Below, piece by piece: positions 6,280 to 15,045 of a DNA stretch of 64,000 nt. The notes below the pieces were generated by a model. That model was given only the letters and a program-made list of their open reading frames with translations, was not told the DNA's origin and searched no databases. Within the stretch, counting starts at the first letter, position 1. The number at the start of each line of letters is the position of its first letter. The DNA is from Candidatus Acetothermia bacterium JdFR-48 (GTDB lineage Bacteria > Bipolaricaulota > Bipolaricaulia > Bipolaricaulales > Bipolaricaulaceae), in NCBI GenBank assembly GCA_002011425.1, contig MTNJ01000013.1:34083-98082 (forward strand), read 5' to 3'. Position numbers and translations under genes: made by a program.

Positions 6280-7953
6280 ATGCGTATCAGGCGTTTGGAA
6301 GAGCACTTGGTCCGCCGGATCGCTGCAGGGGAAGTGGTGGAACGGCCGGCCTCGGTGGTGAAGGAGCTCGTGGAGAATTCCCTCGACGCCAAGGCAGAAA
6401 CGGTGTCGGTGGAGCTCCGCGGCGGGGGGGTCGAGCTCATCTCCGTGGCCGACGACGGTGAGGGGATGAGCCCCGAGGAAATGTGCCTCGCCGTCGAGCG
6501 CCACACGACGAGCAAGATAAGTGGCGAGGAAGATCTCGTGGCTATCTCAACCCTGGGGTTCCGGGGGGAAGCCCTGGCCGCGATCTGCGCCGTCGCCAAA
6601 GTGAGGCTCGTCTCCCGTCGGCGAGGGGGGGATGAGGCCCACGAGCTCCGTATCGAGGGTGGAAAGGTGGTGGGGGAGCGCCCCGCGGCCCGAAGCCTTG
6701 GGACCACCGTAGAGGTCCGCGACCTCTTCTACAACACTCCTGCGAGGCGCAAATTTCTTAAATCCCTACGGATCGAAGCCCGCTACGCCCTGGGGGCCCT
6801 GCGGCGGATCGCCCTCGCCCACCCCGGGGTGGGCTTCGACGTGGTCTCGGAGGGGAGAGAGGTCTTCTCCCTCCCGCCTGTGGGGAACCCGTTGCGCCGG
6901 ATCGCCCAGGTCTACGGTGGGAGCTTTGCCAAACACTTGATCCTGGTGGAGATCGAAGAGCCTGGGTACAAGCTCCGTGCCTACTTCGCCCCCCCCGAGC
7001 TCCACCGCCCCACCCGCGCGGACCAGTTCCTCTTCCTCTCGGGACGGCCCGTGCAGCTCGGGACACTCGGCGGGGCCCTGGAGGAGATTTACACACGCTA
7101 CCTCCCGCGGGGAGGACATCCCGTGTTCTTCCTCTACCTCGATGTCGACCCCTTCCTCGTGGACGTAAACGTCCACCCTCAGAAGCACGAGGTTCGCTTC
7201 CGCAATGATGCGGCCGTACGGGACCTCCTGCGGCGGGCGGCTCTCACCGCCCTGGGGCGAATGTCCGCGCCGCTTGTCTCCACCGTCGCCCCAACAGGCG
7301 GGCACCCGGTGGGACACCATCCGATACGTCAGGAGGAGGAAGTTCCCGGGGAAACCGCGGGGTTCCTCGTGGCTCCCGATCGGGGGGGGAAGCCGTGGCG
7401 GGTACTGGGTCAGGTAAAAGGGAGCTATATCGTTGTGGAAACCGACGAGGGCCTGGAGATCGTGGACCAACACGTGGCCCACGAGCGCGTCCTCTTCGAG
7501 AAGTTCCGTGACGGGGGTGAGGTGCCCACCCACCTTCTCCTCGTCCCCGTGCCGCTCGAATTCCCGGCCGACGTCGCCGAGGCCCTGCGGGAAGAGCTTC
7601 CCCGCCTTCGGAAACTGGGGGTGTTATTGGAGCCCTTTGGGGAGCGGAGTTTCCTCCTCCGGGGCTGGCCTGTGCCCCTTGTCGGAGGGAGAGCGAGGGT
7701 TGACTTTCGTGAACCCCTGGAGGCGACAGCTACACGGGTTCTCCAAGGGGGTGAAGTCCCCATCCTCGAGCTCTGGCGGGAGCTCGCCTGCGCGGGGGCG
7801 ATCCGGGCAGGGGAATCCCTCTCGATGACGGAACAGGAAGCTCTCATTGCGGCGTGGAAGGCTACGGGGGAACCCGCGCGCTGTCCCCACGGACGCCCCG
7901 TAGCCTTGAAGGTCACGTGGGAGGAGTTGGCCCGTCGCCTGGGAAGGGACTAG
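6280..7953 (+). CDS. mutL: DNA mismatch repair protein MutL with endonuclease motif
   Basis: 557 aa. The N-terminal GHKL ATPase region holds the family motifs: ELVENSLDA at about residue 35, DDGEGM, HTTSKI and FRGEAL. The C-terminal dimerisation/nuclease domain contains DQHVAHERVLFE, which fits the DQHA-x2-E-x4-E endonuclease motif, together with ACAGAIRAGESL and CPHGRPV. The protein therefore belongs to the nicking MutL class found in bacteria without MutH. ATG 6280 begins exactly at the family start (MRIRRLEEHLVRRIAAGEV), although GGGGAG abuts it too closely for an ideal ribosome-binding site. No mutS lies in the window. Its stop shares a CTAG with the convergent lipid kinase gene. Confidence 0.96.
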   Translation: MRIRRLEEHLVRRIAAGEVVERPASVVKELVENSLDAKAETVSVELRGGGVELISVADDGEGMSPEEMCLAVERHTTSKISGEEDLVAISTLGFRGEALAAICAVAKVRLVSRRRGGDEAHELRIEGGKVVGERPAARSLGTTVEVRDLFYNTPARRKFLKSLRIEARYALGALRRIALAHPGVGFDVVSEGREVFSLPPVGNPLRRIAQVYGGSFAKHLILVEIEEPGYKLRAYFAPPELHRPTRADQFLFLSGRPVQLGTLGGALEEIYTRYLPRGGHPVFFLYLDVDPFLVDVNVHPQKHEVRFRNDAAVRDLLRRAALTALGRMSAPLVSTVAPTGGHPVGHHPIRQEEEVPGETAGFLVAPDRGGKPWRVLGQVKGSYIVVETDEGLEIVDQHVAHERVLFEKFRDGGEVPTHLLLVPVPLEFPADVAEALREELPRLRKLGVLLEPFGERSFLLRGWPVPLVGGRARVDFREPLEATATRVLQGGEVPILELWRELACAGAIRAGESLSMTEQEALIAAWKATGEPARCPHGRPVALKVTWEELARRLGRD

Positions 7954-8846
7954 GCGATCACCCGCAGCGCCCCCGGAAGGATCTCTGCCGTAAGGTACGC
8001 CACTGGCTTCGGTAAGATCTCGCCGTCGAGGTGTGCGGGGAGAGGACGTGCGAGCTCTATCCATACCTTTCGGACCTGAATCCTTTTGGTCCCGGGGAGT
8101 TCCAAGTATGTCCCGTCGCGAAAACGCTTGAGAAGGGGAATGCGACGGAGGATCGAGCGGTCTTCCACGAGGACCATGTCCAGTAACCCATCGTCTGGTG
8201 CCGCCCCAGGGGCCACGTGAAACCCCCCGCCGGCGTAAGGGCCATTCTGTAGGGGAAGAAGGGCGAGGACCCCCTCGTACTCTATTCCCTCACCTTTCAC
8301 TTTTGCCTGGAAGCCACGGAAACGGAAGATCTCCAGTATTGCGGCCCATAAATATCCGAGCTCTCCTCGCAAGAACCTTATTCTTTTGTAGTCCAGGGCA
8401 ATCTGGCCGTCAATTCCAGCGCCGAAACAGTTAAGAAAATACCTTTTCCCGAGCCCATCCGCTTCCACCGCCCCCACGTCGACCCTTCGCACCTCGCCCC
8501 GGACAAGGACGTCGAGGGCTCCGTCTAAATCCTTGGGAATTCCCAGCGCCTTCACGAAGTCGTTTCCCGAGCCGCAGGGGATGATCCCGAGGGGAACGTG
8601 TGTTCCCACCAGGCCTTGGGTCACTTCGTTCAGAGTCCCGTCTCCCCCCGCTCCAACCACGACGGAAAAGCCCTGCTTCACGGCAATGCGGGCTAACTCG
8701 CTGGCGTTTCCCGGACCATGTGTGACGAAAATCTCATGCTCCAAGTCGCGGCTTTTCATACCCTCTACTATCAACTCTCGCTTTCTCCCGGCGCGACCCC
8801 TATCCGCCGCGGGGTTCAGAATCACGGCGATTCTCATTTCGCGCAC
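7950..8846 (-). CDS. diacylglycerol/lipid kinase family protein (YegS/BmrU type)
   Basis: 298-aa cytoplasmic lipid kinase. The nucleotide-binding motif GAGGDGTLNEV is at about residue 65, the N-terminal NPAADRGRAG loop is intact, and PCGSGNDFVKALGIP follows. The C-terminal half has the all-beta domain with GGGFHVAPGAAPDDGLLD typical of the family. Members phosphorylate diacylglycerol or related lipids; which one cannot be read from sequence. The start may be at 8846 or at the Met three codons later (8837), where homology starts. It converges on mutL with stops sharing CTAG. Confidence 0.88.
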   Translation of the reverse strand: MREMRIAVILNPAADRGRAGRKRELIVEGMKSRDLEHEIFVTHGPGNASELARIAVKQGFSVVVGAGGDGTLNEVTQGLVGTHVPLGIIPCGSGNDFVKALGIPKDLDGALDVLVRGEVRRVDVGAVEADGLGKRYFLNCFGAGIDGQIALDYKRIRFLRGELGYLWAAILEIFRFRGFQAKVKGEGIEYEGVLALLPLQNGPYAGGGFHVAPGAAPDDGLLDMVLVEDRSILRRIPLLKRFRDGTYLELPGTKRIQVRKVWIELARPLPAHLDGEILPKPVAYLTAEILPGALRVIA

Positions 8847-8906
8847 AGAATACCCTTTTTCGTCGGGGGCTTCAGCATATAGGCATCCCGAGGTTCCGTA
8901 TGAGGT

Positions 8907-10073
8907 TCATGGCCGAGAGGTCCGCTGACTCTCGCCACTGTTTGGGCCCAGGGAAACCGCGCTTTCGCCGAATTTCCTCCGGAGTTCTAGGATCGTTCGC
9001 GAGAGTTCCTCCGGGGCGAACAGGTGAATGGTGCGAAATTCCGCCGGGACGAGTTCACCTACGCTCACCCCCAGGAGCCGCACCCCTTCCTCCCATCCCC
9101 CGGGGCGCGCGAGGAGCGAGAGGGCCGCCTCGGTGATCAGGACAGCATTGTCGGTGGGTTCAGGGAGGCGCATCTGGTGGGTATGTGTCGCGAAGTCCGC
9201 GAAGCGAACCTTGATCCGCACGAGGCGCGCAAAGTACCCATGGGCGTGGAGCCGATCGGCGAGAGCCAGGGCAAGCTTCCGTACCTCAGCACGGATCTCC
9301 TCCAGGTTATGGAGGTCAGCGGGGAAAGTCCGCTCCTGGGAGAGGCTCTTTGCCTCTCTCTCGGGGACTATCGGGCTCTCGTCGATCCCCCGCGCGAGTT
9401 GCCTGAGGCGCGCCCCGGTCCGGCGTCCGAACCAGGCGGCCAGGAGCGCGGGGTCCATCCCCCGCAGGTCCTGCACTGTGCGGATCCCGAATTCCACGAG
9501 ACGTGCAGCCGTCACAGAACCGACCTCCCATAGCTTCTCTACCGGAAGGGGATCGCGGAAATTTTGGATCTCCGCCGGGGGCACGATCCGCAGCCCACCG
9601 GGTTTCGCCCGATCGGGGGCGATTTTGGCGACGAACTTGTTGGGGGCAAGGCCCACGGAACACGAGAGCCCCATTTCCCAAGGGATGCGGCGGTGAACCT
9701 CCCGGGCCACCCGCTCTGGGGAACTGTGGAATCCCTCCGTTCCAGTGAGGCCGAGAAATGCCTCGTCCAAAGAGACCGGTTCCACGAGCGGCGTGTACTC
9801 GAGGAGAATCTCACGAATCCTCTCCGCCACCCCGGCGTAGCGTTCGAATCTGGGAGCGATGAAGACTTCGTGCGGACAGAGTTTTCGAGCCTTCACCATG
9901 GGCATCGCGGAGTGAACCCCGAACTTGCGGGCCTCATAAGAGGCGGTGGCCACTACCCCGCGGGGTCCTAACCCACCGACGATCACTGGCCTCCCCGGGA
10001 GGAAGGGGTTATCTAACTGCTCCACGGACGCGTAAAAAGCGTCCATGTCTACATGTAACACCCAGCGTCCCAC
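8907..10073 (-). CDS. dinB: DNA polymerase IV (Y-family)
   Basis: 388-aa translesion polymerase. The N-terminal catalytic motif HVDMDAFYASVEQ and the second acidic motif SLDEAFLGLTG supply the metal-binding carboxylates. SCSVGLAPNKFVAKIA is the finger/palm segment and a helix-hairpin-helix thumb follows. The little-finger domain extends to the end. The C-terminus (FGESAVSLGPNSGES) shows no obvious QLxLF clamp-binding peptide. It is a single gene, transcribed the same way as the lipid kinase with a 60-base gap, and diverges from the PAS-GAF-HD-GYP gene. Confidence 0.95.
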   Translation of the reverse strand: MGRWVLHVDMDAFYASVEQLDNPFLPGRPVIVGGLGPRGVVATASYEARKFGVHSAMPMVKARKLCPHEVFIAPRFERYAGVAERIREILLEYTPLVEPVSLDEAFLGLTGTEGFHSSPERVAREVHRRIPWEMGLSCSVGLAPNKFVAKIAPDRAKPGGLRIVPPAEIQNFRDPLPVEKLWEVGSVTAARLVEFGIRTVQDLRGMDPALLAAWFGRRTGARLRQLARGIDESPIVPEREAKSLSQERTFPADLHNLEEIRAEVRKLALALADRLHAHGYFARLVRIKVRFADFATHTHQMRLPEPTDNAVLITEAALSLLARPGGWEEGVRLLGVSVGELVPAEFRTIHLFAPEELSRTILELRRKFGESAVSLGPNSGESQRTSRP

Positions 10074-10136
10074 ATACCTATCCTACAAGGGCTGGGGCAG
10101 GATCACCACTGTCCACGGACGATGGGGGCATTAAGG

Positions 10137-10142
10137 TATAAT
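10137..10142 (+). promoter_or_regulatory. candidate -10 element of the HD-GYP gene
   Basis: A perfect TATAAT, but with no good -35 at 16-18 bases. It lies downstream of an alternative upstream ATG (10122), which argues for the internal start at 10203. Confidence 0.35.
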
Positions 10143-10202
10143 AGAACTGATTCGTCAACAATTATTGGCTTCTGGAAGGAGGCGGAAGAGATAACTTTAC
10201 CA

Positions 10203-12128
10203 ATGGGATCCGATATCTTTCGGGCCATGGTAGAGGACTCTTCGGTGGGCTTTTACATCCTCGACTTACAGGGGAGGTTTGTTTATTTGAACGAGGCTTT
10301 AGCCGACCTCTTCGGCTATCGAGCCTCGGAACTTCGGGGGAAGAAGGTGCTGCAACTCCTCATCCACCCCGAAGACCGAACCCGATTAGCACAGGAAGCC
10401 AAACGCCTCCTGCGGAGGGAAGTGTCATTTAGCCTTCTTTACTTCCGCGGACTCAAACGGGACGAGTCCGAGATCTATTGTGAGAGCTTGCTTTGGACTG
10501 TAACTGAGGGAGAAAACACGTTTTTCGTGGGCAACCTCCTGGATGTCACTGAAAGGACTGTCTCCCAGCGCAAACTCTCTCTGATCAGGGAGCTCGGGCG
10601 GAAGGCGATCCTCCTGCGAGATGTGAGGGCAGTGGCCCGCGCCCTGGTAAAGGCGGTGGAAGAGGTGATGGGAGTTCGGTCCTGCGGGCTTTGGCTCGTG
10701 GATGGGGAAACGCTCGTGCGGATCGCTCACATCATGGATGAGAGGGGCCTGCGACTTCCCCTACACGGTGAGAAGGGGATCATCGCGGCTGCAGTTCGGG
10801 AGAAAAGATCGATTTACGTACCGGACACGGAAAGGGAGCCCCGTTACCTCCGGGGAAAATTCCGTTCGCGGTCCGAATTCTGTGTTCCCCTAATTGTGCG
10901 AGACGAGGTCCTGGGCGCTTTGAACGTCGAAAAGGAAGAGGTCGACGGATTTTCCCTGGCGGATCGAGAACTGATCGAAGCCCTAGCTACGGTGGCCGCG
11001 ATCGCCATCGAAAACGCGATCCAGTTCGAACGGGAAAGGAAGGTATTAAAACAGCTTAAGCTTATAAACGAGGTGGCCTTGAAAACCGCCGCCCTGAAAG
11101 CCCCGGAGGCCCTCTATAGAGAGGTGGTGGAAACGATCGCCCAACGGTTCGGTTACCACTCGGTGAGCTTGTTCATGGTGGAGGGAGAAGAAATGGTCCT
11201 CCGGGCGATCGCGGGGGAGCTCGCGGACCTCGTCTCCCCCGAATATCGCCAACCAATCGGCCTTGGGATCTTGGGACACGTAATCCGCACCGGACGACCT
11301 TACGTGGCGGCTGACGTGACGCGGGACCCCTATTATGTCCAAGGTTACAGGACATGTGTCCGCACCCGGTCAGAGCTCTGTGTTCCCATAAAGAGGGGCT
11401 CGCATGTTGTCGGAGCCCTGGACATTCAAAGCCGCGAGCCGAACACGTTTACAGAGGCTGATGTTGAGACCGCCGAAGCCATAGCGCGCTGGGTCTCAGT
11501 GGCGGTGGAGAACGCCAGGCTCTACAGCAGGCTACAGCAAGCCCTGGAGGGCGCGGCCGCCACCTTGGCGGAGGTGGTGGAGGTACGGGATCCCTTTACC
11601 TCAAGGCACCAACGGCGCGTCGCTGCTCTGGCCACGGCCATCTCGGAGGAGATGAGACTCCCCCCAGACAGAATCCAGGCCGTGCGTACCGCAGCCCTGC
11701 TCCACGACCTTGGGAAAATCGCGGTCCCAGCGGAAGTGCTCAACAAACCTGGCAAACTTTCTGAACCGGAGCGGGCGTTGGTGCGGGAACATCCCCGAGC
11801 CGCGTACCGGATCCTCAAAGAAATTCCTTTCCCCTATCCGGTGGCCGAGATCGTGTTCCAACACCATGAGCGGCTCGACGGCTCCGGATATCCCAAAGGC
11901 TTGAAGGGCGAGAAGATCATGTTGGAAGCGAAAATCCTGGCTATCGCCGATGTAGTAGAGGCCATGCTCTCACACCGTCCTTACCGCCCTCCCTACCCAC
12001 TGGAAGAGGTATTGGGCGAAATAGAGAAGGGGAAGGGGTCCCTCTACGACCCCCGGGCAGTGGAGGCGTGCCTCCATCTTTTCAGGGAGAAGGGTTTCAA
12101 TTTCCCAGAACCTTCCTCATCTCAATGA
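10203..12128 (+). CDS. PAS-GAF-GAF-HD-GYP sensor, probable cyclic-di-GMP phosphodiesterase
   Basis: 641-aa soluble signalling protein. A PAS domain (MVEDSSVGFYILDLQGRFVY, about residues 10-125) is followed by two GAF domains (about 150-290 and 310-455; each ends in AIENAI or VAVENARLYS) and an HD-GYP domain. The HD-GYP signature is intact: LLHDLGKIAVP, FQHHERLDGSGYPKG and a later IADVVEAM. HD-GYP proteins of this type hydrolyse cyclic di-GMP. No transmembrane helix was seen, so input is likely cytoplasmic. No GGDEF cyclase lies in the window. I chose ATG 10203 because the upstream ATG would place the TATAAT box inside the gene. Confidence 0.9.
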   Translation: MGSDIFRAMVEDSSVGFYILDLQGRFVYLNEALADLFGYRASELRGKKVLQLLIHPEDRTRLAQEAKRLLRREVSFSLLYFRGLKRDESEIYCESLLWTVTEGENTFFVGNLLDVTERTVSQRKLSLIRELGRKAILLRDVRAVARALVKAVEEVMGVRSCGLWLVDGETLVRIAHIMDERGLRLPLHGEKGIIAAAVREKRSIYVPDTEREPRYLRGKFRSRSEFCVPLIVRDEVLGALNVEKEEVDGFSLADRELIEALATVAAIAIENAIQFERERKVLKQLKLINEVALKTAALKAPEALYREVVETIAQRFGYHSVSLFMVEGEEMVLRAIAGELADLVSPEYRQPIGLGILGHVIRTGRPYVAADVTRDPYYVQGYRTCVRTRSELCVPIKRGSHVVGALDIQSREPNTFTEADVETAEAIARWVSVAVENARLYSRLQQALEGAAATLAEVVEVRDPFTSRHQRRVAALATAISEEMRLPPDRIQAVRTAALLHDLGKIAVPAEVLNKPGKLSEPERALVREHPRAAYRILKEIPFPYPVAEIVFQHHERLDGSGYPKGLKGEKIMLEAKILAIADVVEAMLSHRPYRPPYPLEEVLGEIEKGKGSLYDPRAVEACLHLFREKGFNFPEPSSSQ

Positions 12129-12182
12129 TAAAGAGAAGGATGGGAAGCTCCCGGCCTTCCAATGGAGTCCCAACGGTCAGGC

Positions 12183-12578
12183 TCATCCCACCATGACCTC
12201 TTTTTTGGCTTCCCAGAGGCCATGGATGTTGCAGAAGGAAACGACATAGAGGGTTCCGGACTTCTCGGTCCTCATGGTGAAGGTGACGGCGGGGTCGCTG
12301 TAGACAGTGCTCGTGTTCGGTCCCTGCGCCGAGGCCCCGTGGGCGGCAAAGTCGAACCGTCCGATGTGATGAGGAAACTTTTCCCCTTCGGGATGGAAGT
12401 AGACGGAAACCCATGCGATGTGGTGTTCGGTGGTATTGGGGTGGGGAATCTCCTTGCCCACGGATACGCTCACCTGGAAGGCCTGCCCCTTCCCAACTGT
12501 CTCCGGGGCTTCTATTACGGGGACGTGCTTCTCGGCCTTCCAATCAGCGCTCTGTACAAGTTCACTTATTTTTGCCAT
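12183..12578 (-). CDS. sor: superoxide reductase (neelaredoxin / class II type)
   Basis: 131 aa. It reduces superoxide to hydrogen peroxide without making oxygen, an anaerobe defence. The Fe(His)4Cys ligands are visible: His in EKHVPVIE, His in EIPHPNTTEHHIAW (two positions) and Cys/His in CNIHGLWEAKKE near the C-terminus. The N-terminal desulforedoxin iron centre with its four Cys is absent, so it is the one-iron form. ATG 12578 has a good ribosome-binding site (AAGGAGGAAGAGG). Longer reading frames start inside rubrerythrin. It is the last gene of the Fur-rubrerythrin-SOR set; the peroxide it makes would be handled by rubrerythrin. Confidence 0.95.
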   Translation of the reverse strand: MAKISELVQSADWKAEKHVPVIEAPETVGKGQAFQVSVSVGKEIPHPNTTEHHIAWVSVYFHPEGEKFPHHIGRFDFAAHGASAQGPNTSTVYSDPAVTFTMRTEKSGTLYVVSFCNIHGLWEAKKEVMVG

Positions 12579-12625
12579 CCTCTTCCTCCTTTTGAAACCG
12601 CCGCCTTTCGCACCGTGCTTTATCG

Positions 12626-13129
12626 CTAAAACTCCTTCAGTTTCTCGCGGGAGGTGCCGCATACCGGACAACACTTCGGGGGCTCCCCCTCAACGGTATA
12701 GCCACAGACGGGACAAATGTAGACCGTGCCGAGTTCTAGGTCCCTTCTGTTTTCCACAGCCTCCCTCGCCTTCTTGTAGATCTCGGCGTGGATTTTTTCG
12801 GCCTCCTGAGCGTAGTGGATGGAACGCTCGGCCCCCGTCTCTCCCTGGAGCTGTGCTACTGCGCTATACGCAGGGTACATCTCCTCGACCTCGAAGGTCT
12901 CCCCGGCGATGGCCTCGGCCAGGTTATCGAGGGTGGAGTTGACCCCGGCAAGCTCCCGTAAGTGGTTCGTGGCGTGCACCTGTTCGGCGTAGGCAATGGC
13001 CCGGAAGAGTCGGGCGATGTTGGACTTGCCTTCCCGTTCTGCCACCTCGGCGAAGATTAGATAGCGCATGTGGGCTTGCGATTCACCGACGAAGGCGTTC
13101 CTCAGGTTTTCCACGGTCATCTTCCGCAT
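12626..13129 (-). CDS. rbr: rubrerythrin
   Basis: 167-aa non-heme iron peroxidase. The ferritin-like domain supplies the di-iron ligands (GESQAHMRYLIFAEVAE at about residues 15-31, and EQVHATNHLRE). The C-terminal rubredoxin domain has ICPVCGY and CCPVCGT. The start has a strong ribosome-binding site (AAGGAGGTG). It lies 48 bases upstream of superoxide reductase and 23 bases downstream of the unknown small gene, in line with a peroxide/superoxide detoxification operon. Confidence 0.96.
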   Translation of the reverse strand: MRKMTVENLRNAFVGESQAHMRYLIFAEVAEREGKSNIARLFRAIAYAEQVHATNHLRELAGVNSTLDNLAEAIAGETFEVEEMYPAYSAVAQLQGETGAERSIHYAQEAEKIHAEIYKKAREAVENRRDLELGTVYICPVCGYTVEGEPPKCCPVCGTSREKLKEF

Positions 13130-13152
13130 TCTTCATCACCTCCTTGTGTGGA

Positions 13153-13452
13153 CTACAAGGTTCCTTCCAGAGGTGCAGTTCCGCACACCGTTCTGCCCTC
13201 CACCAACACCTGGTGGCTTGCCATGCCGAAACGGAGATCTTTCAGGGACCACGCCGACGTATCCCCGGGGAGGTTTTCTCCGAGCTCGCGGATCCACTGA
13301 ACCAACGCTTGGACGCAGCTCCAGCCTCCAAACGGGCGATCTCGATGATCCCCTTCGGGGGTTCCCCCGGGGGCGATCCGGTAAGCCCGGGGGACGACGT
13401 AATTGGTGGTGAGTGCTGCGGCACACTCTTTACCAAGAGCTCGTGCAAACAC
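13153..13452 (-). CDS. unknown 99-aa protein between the Fur-type regulator and rubrerythrin
   Basis: I do not recognise this protein. The frame begins at GTG 13452 and is open from the Fur stop codon onward. Its codons end mostly in G or C, as in neighbouring genes, and it stops just before the rubrerythrin ribosome-binding site, all of which favour a real gene. The sequence is soluble and has three Cys (KECAAAL, WSCVQAL and RTVCGTA), a Trp-rich middle and a YRIAPGGTPEGDHRDRPFGG loop. The start has no clear ribosome-binding site, so it may be coupled to the Fur gene or begin at a less usual codon upstream. By context it may take part in oxidative-stress defence. Confidence 0.5.
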   Translation of the reverse strand: MFARALGKECAAALTTNYVVPRAYRIAPGGTPEGDHRDRPFGGWSCVQALVQWIRELGENLPGDTSAWSLKDLRFGMASHQVLVEGRTVCGTAPLEGTL

Positions 13453-13503
13453 CTCACACGGATCTCGGCTCGCCCGCCCGGTGCCCGTGCCGCTTTCGCC
13501 ACA

Positions 13504-13908
13504 TCAACTCCCTTCTTTCCCTCGGCAAGAAGGGCAGATCTCCTCCCAGATGATTTCGTGGGACACAACAGCGAACCCAGGACCCACATCGATCCGATCC
13601 AATTCGCCTTTGTATGAAACCCCCACGTCGAATACGCGCCCGCAGCGGGTGCAATGAAAGTGGTAGTGGGGAACGAGGTTGGGGTCGAATCGATCAGGAC
13701 CGTGCCCATGGAGCTCGCGCAGCAACCCTTCGCGGGCCAGGGCTCGGAGTGTCCGATACACGGTGGCAAGGCTCACTGGCTCCCCCCTATTACGGAGGTC
13801 ATGGTATATCTCCTCGGCGGTGGGATGATCGGCACGGCCCTCCATGGCGGCAACGATGAGCCTGCGCTGCCTCGTCCACCTCAAATTGTTCCTGAGAAGC
13901 ACTTGCAT
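13504..13908 (-). CDS. Fur/PerR-family transcription regulator
   Basis: 134 aa. A winged helix (residues 1-80) contains TRQRRLIVAAMEG, HPTAEEIYHDL and SLATVYRTLRALAREGLL. The dimerisation domain carries metal ligands in PHYHFHCTRCGRVFDV and the structural zinc pairs CTRC and CPSC. This is the full Fur fold. Whether it senses iron, peroxide (PerR) or zinc cannot be settled from the sequence, but its place at the head of rubrerythrin and superoxide reductase genes favours PerR. It diverges from lacI across 84 bases that contain the lacI promoter and operator-like palindromes. Confidence 0.9.
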   Translation of the reverse strand: MQVLLRNNLRWTRQRRLIVAAMEGRADHPTAEEIYHDLRNRGEPVSLATVYRTLRALAREGLLRELHGHGPDRFDPNLVPHYHFHCTRCGRVFDVGVSYKGELDRIDVGPGFAVVSHEIIWEEICPSCRGKEGS

Positions 13909-13943
13909 TTTTAGCCTAAGCCCGGTTCACATTCAAGCCGCCC

Positions 13944-13971
13944 TTGACACGTTCCCGGGGACTTATATAAT
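13944..13971 (+). promoter_or_regulatory. lacI promoter
   Basis: TTGACA (13944-13949) and TATAAT (13966-13971), both perfect consensus, with a 16-base spacer. The start site would be near 13978, leaving only about 15 bases before the lacI ATG and no visible ribosome-binding site. Confidence 0.75.
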
Positions 13972-13990
13972 CGTTTACGGTAAACGTTTA
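13972..13990. promoter_or_regulatory. overlapping LacI-type operator palindromes
   Basis: CGTTTAC and GTAAACG flank a single G (13972-13986), and TAAACGTTTA (13981-13990) is a second palindrome with the central CG typical of LacI/PurR-family operators. They cover the lacI transcription start and reach to two bases before the ATG, so autoregulation is likely. Confidence 0.65.
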
Positions 13991-13992
13991 AC

Positions 13993-14991
13993 ATGGCGAC
14001 GATCAAGGACGTGGCCCGGTTGGCCGGTGTTTCGGTGGCGACGGTGTCCCATGTGATCAACGGGACTCGCCCCGTTTCTCCTCAGACTGCTGCCAAAGTG
14101 TGGCGGGCCATTAAGGAACTGGACTATCATCCAAACGCCGTCGCCCGATCCCTCCGTACTCGCACCACCCACGCCATTGGCGTTGTCGTCTCCGACATCA
14201 CTAACCCCTTCTTCGCTACATTGGTCCGAGGGGCCGAGGATGCGGCGATCGAGGCGGGCTATTCCCTCATCATCTGTAACAGCGACGAGGACCTGGAAAA
14301 GGAGGACCTCTACGTCAGCATGCTGCGGCGGAGGCGTATGGACGGCCTCCTCATCGCCCCAGTTCGCGACGGTGGCAGCCCTGCAGTCCGGGAACTTGCC
14401 CAAAGCGGTATCCCGTTTGTATTCGTCGACCGGAAAGCGAAAGGAATCGAAGCTGATGCAGTACTTTCTGATAATGTTGATGGTGCGTACATGGCGACAA
14501 AACACTTGATCAAACAAGGGCACAAGAGGATCGGTATTGTGCTCGGGATTAAAGGTTCCACTACATCGGAGGAGCGGTACGCTGGTTACCGGAAAGCACT
14601 TGAGGAGTTCAGGATTGAGGAAAGAGAAGAGGTCAAGGTGCATGGGGATTATAGGGTCCAAGGTGGGTATTCGGCGGCGGTAAAATTGCTTTCGTTGGAA
14701 AATCCACCGACGGCCATTTTCAGCACAAACAACCTCATGACCCTCGGTGTCCTCAAAGCCTTGTCCCAACGCGGCCTTCGGGCATACAAAATTGAAGTCG
14801 CCGCATTCGATGATATCGAATGGTACGATCTAATAGATTTACCAATAATCACCGTTGTCCAGCGCCCATACGAAATGGGACGAATAGCTTTTGATTTGCT
14901 CCACAAGCGACTTATGGGGTCTGAGTCTGTAGGAGCTCCTATAGAAATCAGGGTGCCTGTAGAGCTGAACATCAGACGAGGAAGGGGGTGA
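13993..14991 (+). CDS. LacI-family transcriptional regulator
   Basis: 332 aa. The N-terminal helix-turn-helix is canonical (MATIKDVARLAGVSVATVSH) with the hinge helix NAVARSLRT. The rest is a periplasmic-binding-protein-like effector domain (IGVVVSDITNPFFATL, then VFVDRKAKG, FDDIEWYDLI and a C-terminal VPVELNIRR). Effector probably a sugar or sugar acid handled by the downstream TRAP/aldolase cluster. Base composition drops from G+C-rich in the first 150 codons to clearly A+T-richer in the remainder. It is likely autoregulated through the palindromes upstream, and is followed after 54 bases by dctP. Confidence 0.93.
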   Translation: MATIKDVARLAGVSVATVSHVINGTRPVSPQTAAKVWRAIKELDYHPNAVARSLRTRTTHAIGVVVSDITNPFFATLVRGAEDAAIEAGYSLIICNSDEDLEKEDLYVSMLRRRRMDGLLIAPVRDGGSPAVRELAQSGIPFVFVDRKAKGIEADAVLSDNVDGAYMATKHLIKQGHKRIGIVLGIKGSTTSEERYAGYRKALEEFRIEEREEVKVHGDYRVQGGYSAAVKLLSLENPPTAIFSTNNLMTLGVLKALSQRGLRAYKIEVAAFDDIEWYDLIDLPIITVVQRPYEMGRIAFDLLHKRLMGSESVGAPIEIRVPVELNIRRGRG

Positions 14992-15045
14992 TAGCCCAAC
15001 TGGATTGAAACCCTTTAACAATAAGCTTTTTTGGAGGTGACCAGA

